Positions 27,503 to 36,537 of a stretch of DNA of 44,401 nucleotides are shown here, piece after piece. The DNA comes from Gammaproteobacteria bacterium. Lineage in GTDB: Bacteria; Pseudomonadota; Gammaproteobacteria; Methylococcales; Methylococcaceae. Under the pieces are notes generated by a model. The model was not told where the DNA came from. It saw nothing but the letters and a program-made list of their open reading frames with translations, and ran no database searches. Numbering within the stretch: the first letter of the stretch is position 1; each line of letters begins with the position of its first letter. The stretch lies in contig RFVA01000017.1 of assembly GCA_009922685.1 (NCBI GenBank), positions 1-44,401 on the forward strand. Direction: 5' to 3'. The translations under genes and the position numbers were made by a program.

Positions 27503-30500
27503 TTGAGCCTTCCCCCGCCCAGCGAGGCCTCGCCAAAGCGTCGATAAAGAATAGGGAGCATCACCAAAGTCAGCAGCGTCGAGGTGAAAAGGCCACCCAC
27601 CCCGACCACAGCCAGCGGCCGCTGAATCTCTGATCCTGGGCCTGTCGCAAAAAGGAGTGGAATCAAACCAAAGGCCGCGATCCCTGCCGTCATCAAAACC
27701 GGACGCAAACGACGCATCGCTCCCTCCATCACCACGTCCTCCATCGGTTTACCCATGGCCCGCATTTGATTGAAGGTACTGACCATCATCACCCCATTGA
27801 GGACTGCGATCCCTAAGAGCGAAATAAAACCGACCGATGAGGAGACCGAGAGATATTCACCCGAAAGCCAAATCCCATAAACACCCCCAATCAAGGCCAG
27901 GGGCACATTGGCTAGAACCAAAAGAGATTGTCTGACGGAGTGAAACGTTGAAAACAAGAGAAGAAAAATCATCCCTATAGCCAGCGGGATCACGACGGCG
28001 AGACGCGCCGCGGCACGTTGCTGATTCTCGAACTGCCCACCCCATTGAATGACATAGCCTTGAGGTAACACCACACGCTCGGTCACCGCCCGCTTGGCAT
28101 CCTCCACAAAACCCACCAGATCGCGTCCCTCGACATTGCTTCTGACCACAGAAAAACGCTGGCCACGCTCCCTTGATATCGAAACGGCCCCCTCAATTGA
28201 CCCCAGGGTTGCAACCGCCGACAAGGGGACCCGCTCCCCATTCGGAAGGGCGATTTGAAGGGTTGACATACTCGCAGGTTCGCCTTGACCCCGAAGCAGC
28301 AGGGGGGTCCTCCGGACCCCTTCTTGAACGATCCCAATCTTTCTTCCTTCAATCTGTGTTCTCAAGGTATCGGCGAGACTATCGGCATTTAAGCCCAGCC
28401 GGCCCGCGGCCAAGCGATTGACCTTAACAACCAAATATTGCATGCCTTCATTTCGTAGAGTGAAAACGTCCGATGCCCCCTTTATACCTCGCATCACCTC
28501 CGCGATGTCTTCCGCCTTCTGATTGAGAACATCAAGCTCAGGTCCATAAAGTTTCACCGCAACATCCCCTCTGACCCCCGTCAACATCTCGGTCACGCGC
28601 ATCTGAATGGGCTGAGTAAAACTGTAGGCAACGCCTGGAAAGCTATCGAGAACTTTCCGAATGGCGTCAATGAGGGCGGCCTTGTCTGGAACGCCCCAGG
28701 TCTTTTGAGGCTTTAAAACCAGGAAGGTATCGGTCTCATTAAGACCCATCGGATCAAGCCCGATTTCATCAGCACCCACCCGAGCCGTAATTCTCTCGAC
28801 CTCCGGAATATGCTCCAAAATCGCCTTCTGGATCTCCCCATCGATTCGAACCGATTCATCCAAATTGATGGAGGGTAATTTTTCTATCTGAACGATGATG
28901 TCTCCCTCGTCCATGGTCGGCATGAAACTTTTGCCTATCTGGGTATAGAGAAGGAGTGCTGAGAGAAATAAGAGGGAGGCCACGACCAAGACTGTTCTCG
29001 AATGCTGAAGCGCCCAACGGAGAACCGGTTCATAGAGGGACGCTAGTTTTCTAGCCAACCAAGGCTCCTCATGCTTCACTTTTGTCATTAAGAAGGAAGC
29101 CAAGACAGGGATCACCAGCAATGAAAACAACATGGATCCTGACATCGCAAAGACGTTGGTCAGGGCGACGGGCCTAAAGAGCTTTCCTTCAAGGCCCTCC
29201 AGCGTCAACAAGGGGATAAACACAATGCCAATAATCAGTGATCCAGAAACCACGGGCGCCATCACTTCACGCATGGCCCGATAGATCACATGGAGTCTCG
29301 GTAATCGCTGGCTTTTGCCATGATCTGCAAGATGAGACGTGATGTTTTCGACGACGACCACAGCAGGATCGACCAGTTTGCCGATGGCAATCGCAAGTCC
29401 CCCAAGGCTCATGAGGTTGGCGGTTAACCCAGTGGCTTTCATCAAAAGAAAGGTGAAAAGGGCCACCATCGGAAGGATGAGGGCAACGGTCAGTGCGGCC
29501 CGAAGATCACCCAGAAAAAGGAGCAAGAGGATGATGACAAGAACGGTGGCCTCAATGAGCGCATGAATGATCGTCTGAGTGGCCCGATTAACGAGACCAC
29601 TACGGTTGTAAAAAACACTGATGTTCACCTCCGGCGGCAGGGCCGGCTTCAGTTCCTCCAGCTTTTTTTCAACCCCAGCCACCACGGCGCGGGCATTAGC
29701 CCCTCGAAGGCTAAGAACCAATCCTTCGACAACTTCCCCATGGCCATTCTGACTGACAGCACCATAGCGGGTCAGCGCCCCCACCCTGACCTCGGCAACA
29801 TCCGCGACGGTAATCGGGATCCCCTGACGCTGCGCGACGACGATGGTCCTCACGTCTTCGAGATCCGTAATGCGTCCCTCGGCCCGAACCAGGAGGGCTT
29901 CCTCTCCCTGGAGGAGACGACCTGCGCCATCATTCCGATTGTTGAGTTTCAATGCATCGGTCAAGGCTTCCATGCTGACCCCCCGGGCCGACAATCGCAT
30001 GCTATCGGGGACGACCTCAAAGCTTCTCACCAACCCACCCAGTGCGTTGACGTCCGCCACTCCGGGCACCGTCCTTAAGGCCGGTCGAATCACCCAGTCA
30101 AGAAGCCCCCGGCGTTCCGAAAGTGAAAGCCCCTCGGCCTCGACGGTAAACATGAACATCTCACCCAGAGGCGTCGTCATGGGCGCCATGCCACCTTCGG
30201 CATTGGCCGGGAGCGTCGTCCAGGCGAGAGCCATCCGCTCGGCCACCTGCTGCCGCGCCCAGTAGATATCGGTTCCTTCCTCAAAATCGATGGTGATATC
30301 CGTCAAAGCGTATTTAGCGACGGAGCGCAGCATGGTTTGTTGCGGGATCCCCAGCATTTCGATCTCTATCGGAGACGTCACCCGTGCTTCGACCTCTTCA
30401 GGGGTCATTCCGGGTACCTTGACGATAATCTTGACCTGGGTGGGTGAGACATCCGGAAAAGCATCGATGGGAAGGCTGCGTGCCGCAAACCATCCAGCAC

Positions 30501-30570
30501 CGCCCACCATCAAAGCCAACAGAAGGGTAAAGACCCGCTGAGCCAAAGCGAAGCGAATCAAATGGGACAT
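27499..30570 (-). CDS. Heavy-metal efflux RND pump (CzcA/CusA type)
   Basis: Inner-membrane proton-driven pump of 1023 aa with the full 12-span RND architecture. Seen: N-terminal FALAQRVFTLLLALMVGGAGW, the porter segment with VKIIVKVPGMTPEEVEARVTSPIE, TMDEGDIIVQIEKLPSINLDES, and LLFLGDLRAALTVALILP before span 2. The fourth span reads GGLAIAIGKLVDPAVVVVEN. Pumps for zinc/cobalt of the CzcA group usually have DFG and DG around this point; here it has AIG and a lone VDP, closer to CusA-like or unassigned HME pumps, so the metal is uncertain. It shares a TGATG stop-start with the membrane fusion gene. Confidence 0.93.
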   Translation of the reverse strand: MSHLIRFALAQRVFTLLLALMVGGAGWFAARSLPIDAFPDVSPTQVKIIVKVPGMTPEEVEARVTSPIEIEMLGIPQQTMLRSVAKYALTDITIDFEEGTDIYWARQQVAERMALAWTTLPANAEGGMAPMTTPLGEMFMFTVEAEGLSLSERRGLLDWVIRPALRTVPGVADVNALGGLVRSFEVVPDSMRLSARGVSMEALTDALKLNNRNDGAGRLLQGEEALLVRAEGRITDLEDVRTIVVAQRQGIPITVADVAEVRVGALTRYGAVSQNGHGEVVEGLVLSLRGANARAVVAGVEKKLEELKPALPPEVNISVFYNRSGLVNRATQTIIHALIEATVLVIILLLLFLGDLRAALTVALILPMVALFTFLLMKATGLTANLMSLGGLAIAIGKLVDPAVVVVENITSHLADHGKSQRLPRLHVIYRAMREVMAPVVSGSLIIGIVFIPLLTLEGLEGKLFRPVALTNVFAMSGSMLFSLLVIPVLASFLMTKVKHEEPWLARKLASLYEPVLRWALQHSRTVLVVASLLFLSALLLYTQIGKSFMPTMDEGDIIVQIEKLPSINLDESVRIDGEIQKAILEHIPEVERITARVGADEIGLDPMGLNETDTFLVLKPQKTWGVPDKAALIDAIRKVLDSFPGVAYSFTQPIQMRVTEMLTGVRGDVAVKLYGPELDVLNQKAEDIAEVMRGIKGASDVFTLRNEGMQYLVVKVNRLAAGRLGLNADSLADTLRTQIEGRKIGIVQEGVRRTPLLLRGQGEPASMSTLQIALPNGERVPLSAVATLGSIEGAVSISRERGQRFSVVRSNVEGRDLVGFVEDAKRAVTERVVLPQGYVIQWGGQFENQQRAAARLAVVIPLAIGMIFLLLFSTFHSVRQSLLVLANVPLALIGGVYGIWLSGEYLSVSSSVGFISLLGIAVLNGVMMVSTFNQMRAMGKPMEDVVMEGAMRRLRPVLMTAGIAAFGLIPLLFATGPGSEIQRPLAVVGVGGLFTSTLLTLVMLPILYRRFGEASLGGGRLK

Positions 30571-31670
30571 CAGTCCGAGTGGCCTGCCGTGGCCTGTCCG
30601 ACCCAGGCGGCTTTGAGAGCGGCCACCCCCTGGACGACGATCGACTCACCGCCCTCAAGGCCCTCGTGGAGGACCACGCTGTAGGCTTCCTGCCCAGCCA
30701 CCGCCACTTCGACCGGCTCAAAGCCACCTTCTCGGCGGACAAAGACATACTGGCGGCCCTCATGCGAAAACAGCGCCGACAGCGGAATCCTAAAAATTCG
30801 ATCCGAACTCCGATGCATCAATTGCACATTGATATGCATCCCGGGAAGGAGCTCCCCTTGTCCCTCCTCCACCCGCGCCCGGACCAGAGCGGTTTGACTC
30901 AAAGGGTTTACATTGGAACTGATTTCGATAATGCGGGCTTTGGCTCTTGGCGATTCAAGCTCCACCCCATCACCGAGGCGAATTTCCTTGAGCCGTTCCT
31001 GAGGGAGATCCATCTCAAGCCAAAGTTCATCGAGGCGTCCAATTTTGAAGAGGGGGGCCAACGCATCCACCCGCTGACCGACAATTGCAAAGCGCTCCAA
31101 CACCACACCACTGGTGGGTGACAGAACGCGGTACGCCCCATTGATCTGAGCACCGGCTTTCAATCGCTGAATGTCTCCGATCGTCAGGCCTGAAACCAAA
31201 AGGGTCTGCTCAGCCGCTTTAAGGGTCGCCTGCGAGCGTTCGAAGTCACTGTGAGTTTCCTGCCATCGAACCTTTGATATGACCCCCTCCTGCAACAGGG
31301 TGTCGTCCCGCTTGAGCTTTGAATCAGCGACCCTAAACACCGATTGGGCATCAATCAGCGCTCGTTGGAGATCCACCAGCGCAATACTGTCCATTTCGGC
31401 GAGGACCTCGCCTTGCCGAACTTTTACCCCAATAGAAACATTGACCTTGCTGATCATCCCCGGTTGCCGCGACGTCACCGCAAATTCCTGTGCAGGCGGC
31501 AGAACAACCCGACCTGGGGCCTGCGTCAACGGAATGTTATTGACGGGTTGAGGGTGTGTCAGCTGAACATCGAGGTGATTGATCTGCTCGCTGCCCATCT
31601 CAACGAGCGGACGGGAAGCCTCAAGAGAAGGGGTGAGGATGATCAGCGAAAAAGCCACCCATCGTCTCAT
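30570..31670 (-). CDS. RND efflux membrane fusion (periplasmic adaptor) protein
   Basis: 366 aa with an N-terminal signal sequence (MRRWVAFSLIILTPSLEAS, no lipobox). Adaptor landmarks: GRVVLPPAQEFAVTSRQPGMISKVNVSIG, a lipoyl half with VRQGEVLAEM, a helical hairpin with ALIDAQSVFRVADSKL, the second lipoyl half with YRVLSPTSGVVLERFAIVGQ, and a beta-barrel domain with LPQERLKEIRLGDGVELE. There is no N-terminal Met-rich metal site as in CusB. It overlaps the TolC-like gene by 4 nt and the pump gene by 1 nt. Confidence 0.9.
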   Translation of the reverse strand: MRRWVAFSLIILTPSLEASRPLVEMGSEQINHLDVQLTHPQPVNNIPLTQAPGRVVLPPAQEFAVTSRQPGMISKVNVSIGVKVRQGEVLAEMDSIALVDLQRALIDAQSVFRVADSKLKRDDTLLQEGVISKVRWQETHSDFERSQATLKAAEQTLLVSGLTIGDIQRLKAGAQINGAYRVLSPTSGVVLERFAIVGQRVDALAPLFKIGRLDELWLEMDLPQERLKEIRLGDGVELESPRAKARIIEISSNVNPLSQTALVRARVEEGQGELLPGMHINVQLMHRSSDRIFRIPLSALFSHEGRQYVFVRREGGFEPVEVAVAGQEAYSVVLHEGLEGGESIVVQGVAALKAAWVGQATAGHSD

Positions 31671-32944
31671 GGCGAAATCCCGAGGACTTGATTAATCACC
31701 GCGGTGTCTTTTTCAAGCAGGATGGCGCGCTCAGCCGCATCACGAATGGCCGCTTGGGCACCCGAAAGGATCTTCAAATAATCAATCAGCGCGACCTCCC
31801 CGGCCTCAAAGGCAATTTTGCTCATCTCGATCTGAGTCACCGCGATGGTCTTTCGCCGATCGGCGATGGCCATGGCTACAGTATCCACCTCGAAATTATG
31901 CTGGGCTTCGTGCAAGGCCTTCTCCAGCTGACGCCTCAGGGTTTCCCGCTGAACGATTTTTTCATTGAGCAAGAGGTTGGCCTGAGCCACTTGTGGAGCA
32001 TGCCAGTCATCGCCCCCGATCGGAATCTGGAAGACCAAATTGGTTCCGGTTCCATAATCACGACTGGTGCCATAACTCCCATCCTTGTTGGTCTGCCCAA
32101 TAGAGGTGCTGTCACTTCCCAATAAAACCGTCGGCTGGTTTCCTTGCTTTGAGAGCCGGGTCAATTCAACTTCCGCCTGAGCCCGCTCCACCGAAGCATT
32201 GGCCGCTGCGATAGCGGGATGTCGTTCGTCCATGTCCCGAATCTTCGAGAGTTTCTCCTCCAAGTGGCGAGGCACGCGCGTCATCCGGGTCAGATTCTGA
32301 TACGCCTTTCTCGCATGCATCACCTCGGCTTCCGCCTGAAGATAGAGGGTCTTCTTCTCAAGCTCATCACTTTCAGCGAGGAGCAAATCGGCTCTAGCAA
32401 GATCCCCTAATTCAACCCGGCGCTGGACCACTCGGGTTAGTTTTTCAGCCACTTCAAGAATTTTTCCAGCGATGTCGCGGCGATTTTCAACCAATCGCCA
32501 ATTCCAAAGGGTATCCCTGACCAATCCTGCAATTTCGTGCTTCATGGCGACGGTGTAATATTCCGCCGCCTCTTTGGCCTCATCACTGACTTTCTGGCTG
32601 GCATCTTTTTGACCCCACATCCAGAGGGGGACCTGATAACCACTTTGGATGTCACTGATCCCCCGATTAGAAATCAAGGCATCATCAATGTACTGAAGAT
32701 AGATCATGGGATAACCCGCGATCCAGCTGCTGCTTCTTTGTTCAAGCGCGCGGGCTTCCTCCTGATAGGCCTCGATCAACGCCGATTGGGGATAGCGTTC
32801 AAAGGTTGTCTCTACGACCTCTTTGATGGTCAAACCATCATCGATGATGATCTCATCAATGTGGTCGCCGAAAACAGGCTCTGCCCATGCCGATGGGGAA
32901 CTCCATAAAGCCAGCCACAGCGTGAGACCAAGAAGGACTCTCAT
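31667..32944 (-). CDS. TolC-family outer-membrane efflux protein
   Basis: 425 aa with a cleavable signal peptide (MRVLLGLTLWLALWSSPSAWA). Two long helical repeat halves typical of TolC: one with ALIEAYQEEARALEQRSSSW and ARADLLLAESDELEKKT, the other with AQANLLLNEKIVQRETLRRQLEKALHEAQ and DRRKTIAVTQIEMSKIAFEAGEVALIDYLKI. It is the first gene of the RND operon. No metal-responsive regulator or obvious CueR/CusR/ArsR-type operator is seen in the 229 bp to the divergent gene. Confidence 0.9.
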   Translation of the reverse strand: MRVLLGLTLWLALWSSPSAWAEPVFGDHIDEIIIDDGLTIKEVVETTFERYPQSALIEAYQEEARALEQRSSSWIAGYPMIYLQYIDDALISNRGISDIQSGYQVPLWMWGQKDASQKVSDEAKEAAEYYTVAMKHEIAGLVRDTLWNWRLVENRRDIAGKILEVAEKLTRVVQRRVELGDLARADLLLAESDELEKKTLYLQAEAEVMHARKAYQNLTRMTRVPRHLEEKLSKIRDMDERHPAIAAANASVERAQAEVELTRLSKQGNQPTVLLGSDSTSIGQTNKDGSYGTSRDYGTGTNLVFQIPIGGDDWHAPQVAQANLLLNEKIVQRETLRRQLEKALHEAQHNFEVDTVAMAIADRRKTIAVTQIEMSKIAFEAGEVALIDYLKILSGAQAAIRDAAERAILLEKDTAVINQVLGISP

Positions 32945-33173
32945 CAGGTCTCCCTTGAAAGTGATGAAAATGGAAACGTCACATTTTTTTAAGGCACCCG
33001 ATGATGGCTATCTTGGACACAGCAGTCCAGACAGAACCTCGAAGAATCAGCCTCGTTAGCACGGATTCTATCATTGAGGTCCACATCAAATCGTGGCCTT
33101 TCGCCCCTTATCACCATTCTCACAGTATAGTAAGAAGGTAAGACAGCCCTTTGTGGATATTCATTTCTTGACC

Positions 33174-33965
33174 ATGAAAGCGACCCATTTGATCATTGGA
33201 TGCGGCGATATCGGACGACGCGTCGCACTCGATCGGCCGGATTCCCTCCGTGCGATTCTCCGTCCAGCCGACATCGTCTACTACTTCGCACCACCGCCGC
33301 CAAGTGGGGTCGACGATCCGCGCATCAGCCGCTGGCTCGAGGCCATAGAAGCCCCTCCTCGACGGCTGATCTACATCAGTACCAGCGGGGTTTATGGGGA
33401 TTGCCGGGGCGACTGGATCGATGAATCCGCACCCCTCGCTCCCATCACGTCGAGGGGTCAACGCCGGCTTGCCGCAGAATCCATGCTGACATCATGGAGC
33501 CATCAGCACGACACGGAGATCATCATCCTGAGAGTCCCTGGCATATATGGCCCTGGGCGCTTGCCATTGGAGCGCCTCCGAAAGGGTTTGCCGGTGATCG
33601 TTGAAGAAGAAGCACCCTACAGCAATCGAATTCATGCCGATGACCTCGCTAGGGCTTGTGTCGCCGCCGCTCGCCATGGCAAAGCCGGGTCGGCCTATAA
33701 CATCAGCGATGGCCACCCAACCACCATGACGGATTATTTCTGGTGCGTGGCCGACCTTTTTGACCTCCCTCGCCCGCCAGCGATCACCCTTGAAGAAGCG
33801 CGCAACGTCCTCAGCCAGAACATGATGTCTTTTCTTGATGAATCAAAGCGCCTCCATAATCAAAAAATGCGGCAGGAACTCAACGTCACACTGGCCTATC
33901 CGACCCTCGCAGAAGGCCTCCTCGCCTGTCGTGATCAGCATCGAAATCAGAGCACCTACCTTTAA
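33174..33965 (+). CDS. YeeZ-like NAD-dependent epimerase/dehydratase, apparent internal deletion
   Basis: A 263-aa SDR-type protein from ATG 33174 (MKATHLIIGCGDIGRRVA); an upstream open frame to 33093 lacks family features. After the first Rossmann motif GCGDIGRRVA the sequence passes straight to LDRPDSLRAILRPADIVYYFAPPPPSG. In relatives, as I recall the family, about 30 residues forming beta2-alpha2-beta3 lie between these two points. The rest is normal: YISTSGVYGDCRGDW, RRLAAESML, ILRVPGIYGPGRLPLERL, RIHADDLARACVAA, and a C-terminal region with DYFWCVADLF. The frame is intact, so this is either a functional trimmed form or a decaying gene. Confidence 0.8.
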   Translation: MKATHLIIGCGDIGRRVALDRPDSLRAILRPADIVYYFAPPPPSGVDDPRISRWLEAIEAPPRRLIYISTSGVYGDCRGDWIDESAPLAPITSRGQRRLAAESMLTSWSHQHDTEIIILRVPGIYGPGRLPLERLRKGLPVIVEEEAPYSNRIHADDLARACVAAARHGKAGSAYNISDGHPTTMTDYFWCVADLFDLPRPPAITLEEARNVLSQNMMSFLDESKRLHNQKMRQELNVTLAYPTLAEGLLACRDQHRNQSTYL

Positions 33966-33975
33966 AATGCGCTAT

Positions 33976-33993
33976 CATTAGCATTATCTAATG
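33976..33993. promoter_or_regulatory. Palindrome overlapping a candidate -10, upstream of the ETHE1-like gene
   Basis: CATTAG and CTAATG are a perfect 6-bp inverted repeat with a 6-nt spacer. A TATCAT (33973-33978, five of six -10 bases) overlaps the left arm. Placement fits a repressor operator. ETHE1-like/TSUP operons are often controlled by persulfide-sensing ArsR proteins (BigR/SqrR), but no such regulator is here. Confidence 0.45.
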
Positions 33994-34012
33994 TTCAGGA
34001 GCCTTTGAACGG

Positions 34013-34699
34013 ATGATCTTTCGTCAACTCTTTGAACCCCAGACATCGACCTTCACCTATCTTCTTGGCTGCGAATCGAAGGGACGAGCCTTACTGATCG
34101 ACCCCGTCGAGGCCGAGGTACCGCGTTATCTCAAGATCCTTGATGATCTGGGGCTCTCTTTGACCTATACGCTCGAGACCCATGTTCACGCTGACCATAT
34201 CACAGGCGCTGGCCGTCTCAGAACCGAACGGGGCAGTCGCAGCATTGTCCATCGCGACAGTGGTGCCCGTTGCGCGGATCTTCTCGTGAGCGATGGCATC
34301 TTCCTTCAAGTCGGCCACCTTGAATTTGACATCCGACATACCCCAGGCCATACCGCCGGATGCATCAGCATCGTGATGTCCGACCGAGTCTTCACTGGGG
34401 ATAGCCTATTGATCGGGGGCTGTGGCCGGACTGATTTTCAAGAAGGTGATGCGGGCCGCCTTTTTGACAGCATCCATCAAAAAATTTTCACATTGCCGCC
34501 GGATACCCTGATTTATCCGGGACACGATTATCATGGCCGTACTGTGTCTACCGTTCAAGAAGAACGTAGCAGCAACCCGCGTCTCAAAAGGGGATCGGAT
34601 CGCCAAACCTTTATTGACCTGATGGACCATCTCGAATTGGCAACACCCCAACATATGCATGAGGCGATCCCCGCAAATCTTGCCTGCGGGACACCCTAG
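34013..34699 (+). CDS. Metallo-beta-lactamase-fold persulfide dioxygenase-like protein (ETHE1/BLH type)
   Basis: A 228-aa protein with the metal-binding set: ETHVHADHITGAG, the second His in IRHTPGHTAGC, Asp in VFTGDSLLIGGCGRTDFQ, and the last His in IYPGHDYHGRTVSTVQEE. The iron ligands and the sequence RTDFQEGDAGRLFDSIHQKI are typical of ETHE1/BLH enzymes, which oxidise glutathione persulfide to sulfite. A TSUP exporter gene follows 10 nt later, matching the known BLH-TSUP pairing in sulfide detoxification. It starts at ATG 34013 with a weak Shine-Dalgarno. No rhodanese domain is attached. Confidence 0.9.
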   Translation: MIFRQLFEPQTSTFTYLLGCESKGRALLIDPVEAEVPRYLKILDDLGLSLTYTLETHVHADHITGAGRLRTERGSRSIVHRDSGARCADLLVSDGIFLQVGHLEFDIRHTPGHTAGCISIVMSDRVFTGDSLLIGGCGRTDFQEGDAGRLFDSIHQKIFTLPPDTLIYPGHDYHGRTVSTVQEERSSNPRLKRGSDRQTFIDLMDHLELATPQHMHEAIPANLACGTP

Positions 34700-34709
34700 G
34701 ACTTAAGCG

Positions 34710-35651
34710 ATGGATCAGGCCCTACTCCAACTCTACCCGCTTGGACTTTTGATCGTGTTGATTGGCCTCCTCCTGGGGCTTTTGGGCGGGGGGGGCTCCA
34801 TCCTTCTAGTACCGACCCTGGTCTTTCTGGCCGGCTGGAGCGTGCAGAAGGCCATCGCCAGCTCTCTGATCGTTGTGGGTATCACCAGCCTTGTGGCCTT
34901 ACTGGGTCATGCAAGACAGAAGACGGTTTGCTGGAAGAACGGGGCTGTTTTTGGGGCTTCGGGAATGGTCGGTGCGTATGGTGGAGGACACCTAGCCAAG
35001 GAGCTGCCTTCAGATCTGCTGCTCTTGTTGTTGGCCTTCATGATGATCGGGACATCCCTCAGTATGTTGCTCTCCCCACGGCAGCGGCCGACCGATATCC
35101 CTGGTGATGATCACCCAGCATGTCCCACCCGGCTCAATCTACCCGCGGTCCTTTGTGACGGCTTTCTGGTTGGCACCATGACAGGCTTAGTTGGCGTTGG
35201 CGGAGGCTTTGTCATCGTCCCTGCGCTTCATCTTCTGGGGCAGCTTCCCATCCGATCGGCGATTGGAACGTCTCTTTTGGTGATCAGCATGAACTGCTTT
35301 GCGGCCTTCTTCGGGATTTCAGGAGAAATCCCTCTGGAGGCCAACCTCACCGCCATGATGACCGGTCTTGCCATCCTCGGCGCATTGGTGGGCCAAGCTT
35401 TTGCGCAACAAGCAAAGCAAACGCTTCTTCGGCGGCTGTTTGCGCTGATGGCACTGATGGTCGCCGGCATGCTCATTCAAAAAGAACTCTCCAGCCACAG
35501 CCACGATGCCTTTAATGATCTCTGGATTCAGCATCGCGATTTCTTGAAAGGTTTCTTAACCGCCTTGGGGCTGATGTTCCTTTACTGGATTCGAGGACTC
35601 TTTCATCAGCGACATCCAAACATCGTCAAGGAATCAAAAAGTCTAAGCTAA
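34710..35651 (+). CDS. TSUP family (TauE/SafE) exporter, probably for sulfite
   Basis: A 313-aa membrane protein with two TSUP repeats: LLGLLGGGGSILLVPTLVFLAG near residue 22 and GTMTGLVGVGGGFVIVPALHLLG near 155, both carrying the family's glycine-rich signature. Eight to nine hydrophobic spans are visible, plus an extra C-terminal span (FLKGFLTALGLMFLYWIRG) after a hydrophilic stretch. Being 10 nt downstream of the ETHE1-like gene, it probably exports the sulfite that enzyme makes. The 153 bp after it hold no clear terminator. Confidence 0.9.
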   Translation: MDQALLQLYPLGLLIVLIGLLLGLLGGGGSILLVPTLVFLAGWSVQKAIASSLIVVGITSLVALLGHARQKTVCWKNGAVFGASGMVGAYGGGHLAKELPSDLLLLLLAFMMIGTSLSMLLSPRQRPTDIPGDDHPACPTRLNLPAVLCDGFLVGTMTGLVGVGGGFVIVPALHLLGQLPIRSAIGTSLLVISMNCFAAFFGISGEIPLEANLTAMMTGLAILGALVGQAFAQQAKQTLLRRLFALMALMVAGMLIQKELSSHSHDAFNDLWIQHRDFLKGFLTALGLMFLYWIRGLFHQRHPNIVKESKSLS

Positions 35652-35804
35652 CCAGCCGCTTCTCAAGAAACAGCCCTCAAGCACGTACGATTTCTGTAAT
35701 CTATATTCAAGAGTGCTTTGCACGACTCAAGGACGACCCCAAAATGGCGCGGGCCCTAGCGTGAAGCGGAAACCAGAGTCCTTATTTAAACCCGTGTCCC
35801 ATGC

Positions 35805-36095
35805 CTATCGGTACACCGTATCGTGAACTCCAAGATTGACCAGCACGATGCGGTCATTCTCAATGAGAAACTCGATGGTGATTCGATAGGACAGATTGAT
35901 CGAAATGGAATGAAGACCCTCAAGCTTCCCGCTTAAAGCATGCATTCGAAGCGACGGATGATGGGGCTGGGCCTCGAGGAGCTGAAGCGTTTTGAAATAC
36001 ATTGATCGTAAGTCAGCGTGTCGCTTAAGCCATTTTGCCTCGCGGCGTAGGTAGGATTCGGTGAAGACCAGCGTGTAAGACACGTCAGCTTCCAA
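35805..36095 (-). CDS. RelE/ParE-superfamily toxin
   Basis: A 96-aa basic protein of the type II toxin class: YTLVFTESYLRREAKWLKRH, LRMHALSGKLEGLHSISINLSYRI, and a C-terminal VNLGVHDTVYR. The conserved fold and SYRI-type strand match YafQ/RelE toxins that cut mRNA on the ribosome; exact residues are not certain. Its ATG at 36095 overlaps the end of the antitoxin gene by 11 nt, the usual antitoxin-first arrangement. The pair sits between a transporter and thyA. Confidence 0.8.
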   Translation of the reverse strand: MEADVSYTLVFTESYLRREAKWLKRHADLRSMYFKTLQLLEAQPHHPSLRMHALSGKLEGLHSISINLSYRITIEFLIENDRIVLVNLGVHDTVYR

Positions 36096-36336
36096 TTCGC
36101 TTTAGATGCTCTTCGGCAGATTCTTCAACATATCGCCTTGCTGCCAAATCGGCCCGGGTCTCCGCGAGTGCTGCTGCCAGCTCACATTCTCGAAGGTATT
36201 GATACTGCTCGATATCCATCACCACAAATCGGTCTTTGCCCCTGACCGAAACGATGGCTTCAGGGTGATCGGCCAACGAGGCTTCAATGGCCGCAATTCC
36301 CCTGGTTTTAAGGTCATTGGCACTAATATGGCTCAT
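36085..36336 (-). CDS. Phd/YefM-type antitoxin
   Basis: An 83-aa protein starting at ATG 36336. The N-terminal fold is Phd/YefM-like (SANDLKTRGIAAIEASL, EAIVSVRGKDRFVVMDIEQYQYLRE) and dimerises to bind its own promoter. The C-terminal acidic helix (ADLAARRYVEESAEEHLKR) would wrap the toxin. It is transcribed leftward ahead of the toxin. No operator palindrome was identified in the 200 bp between it and thyA. Confidence 0.83.
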   Translation of the reverse strand: MSHISANDLKTRGIAAIEASLADHPEAIVSVRGKDRFVVMDIEQYQYLRECELAAALAETRADLAARRYVEESAEEHLKRIGS

Positions 36337-36537
36337 GGCTAAGACCTCGGCGGTAGTAAGACAAAGCGCAGATCATACGCTTAATCGCGCGATAAAGGGC
36401 ACGATCAATGGGTAGCCTTCCTCTTAAAGTAAGGCCTTTTCAAGCAAAGCATCACGGTAGCTTGATTAGCCCGCGCGCCCGAGAGATTTGCTTCGCTTAA
36501 GGCCACCCGGCCAGATCACGCGAATAGATGTCGGAAA

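Noticed and set aside
29563-30078. A 171-codon plus-strand frame within the RND pump gene.
   Set aside because: It is an antisense frame of a high-GC coding region, with no Shine-Dalgarno or family features; the pump on the minus strand is intact.
35670-35740. A possible stem AAGCAC/GTGCTT after the second TSUP gene as a terminator.
   Set aside because: The loop is about 25 nt, the stem only 6 bp and there is no T-run.
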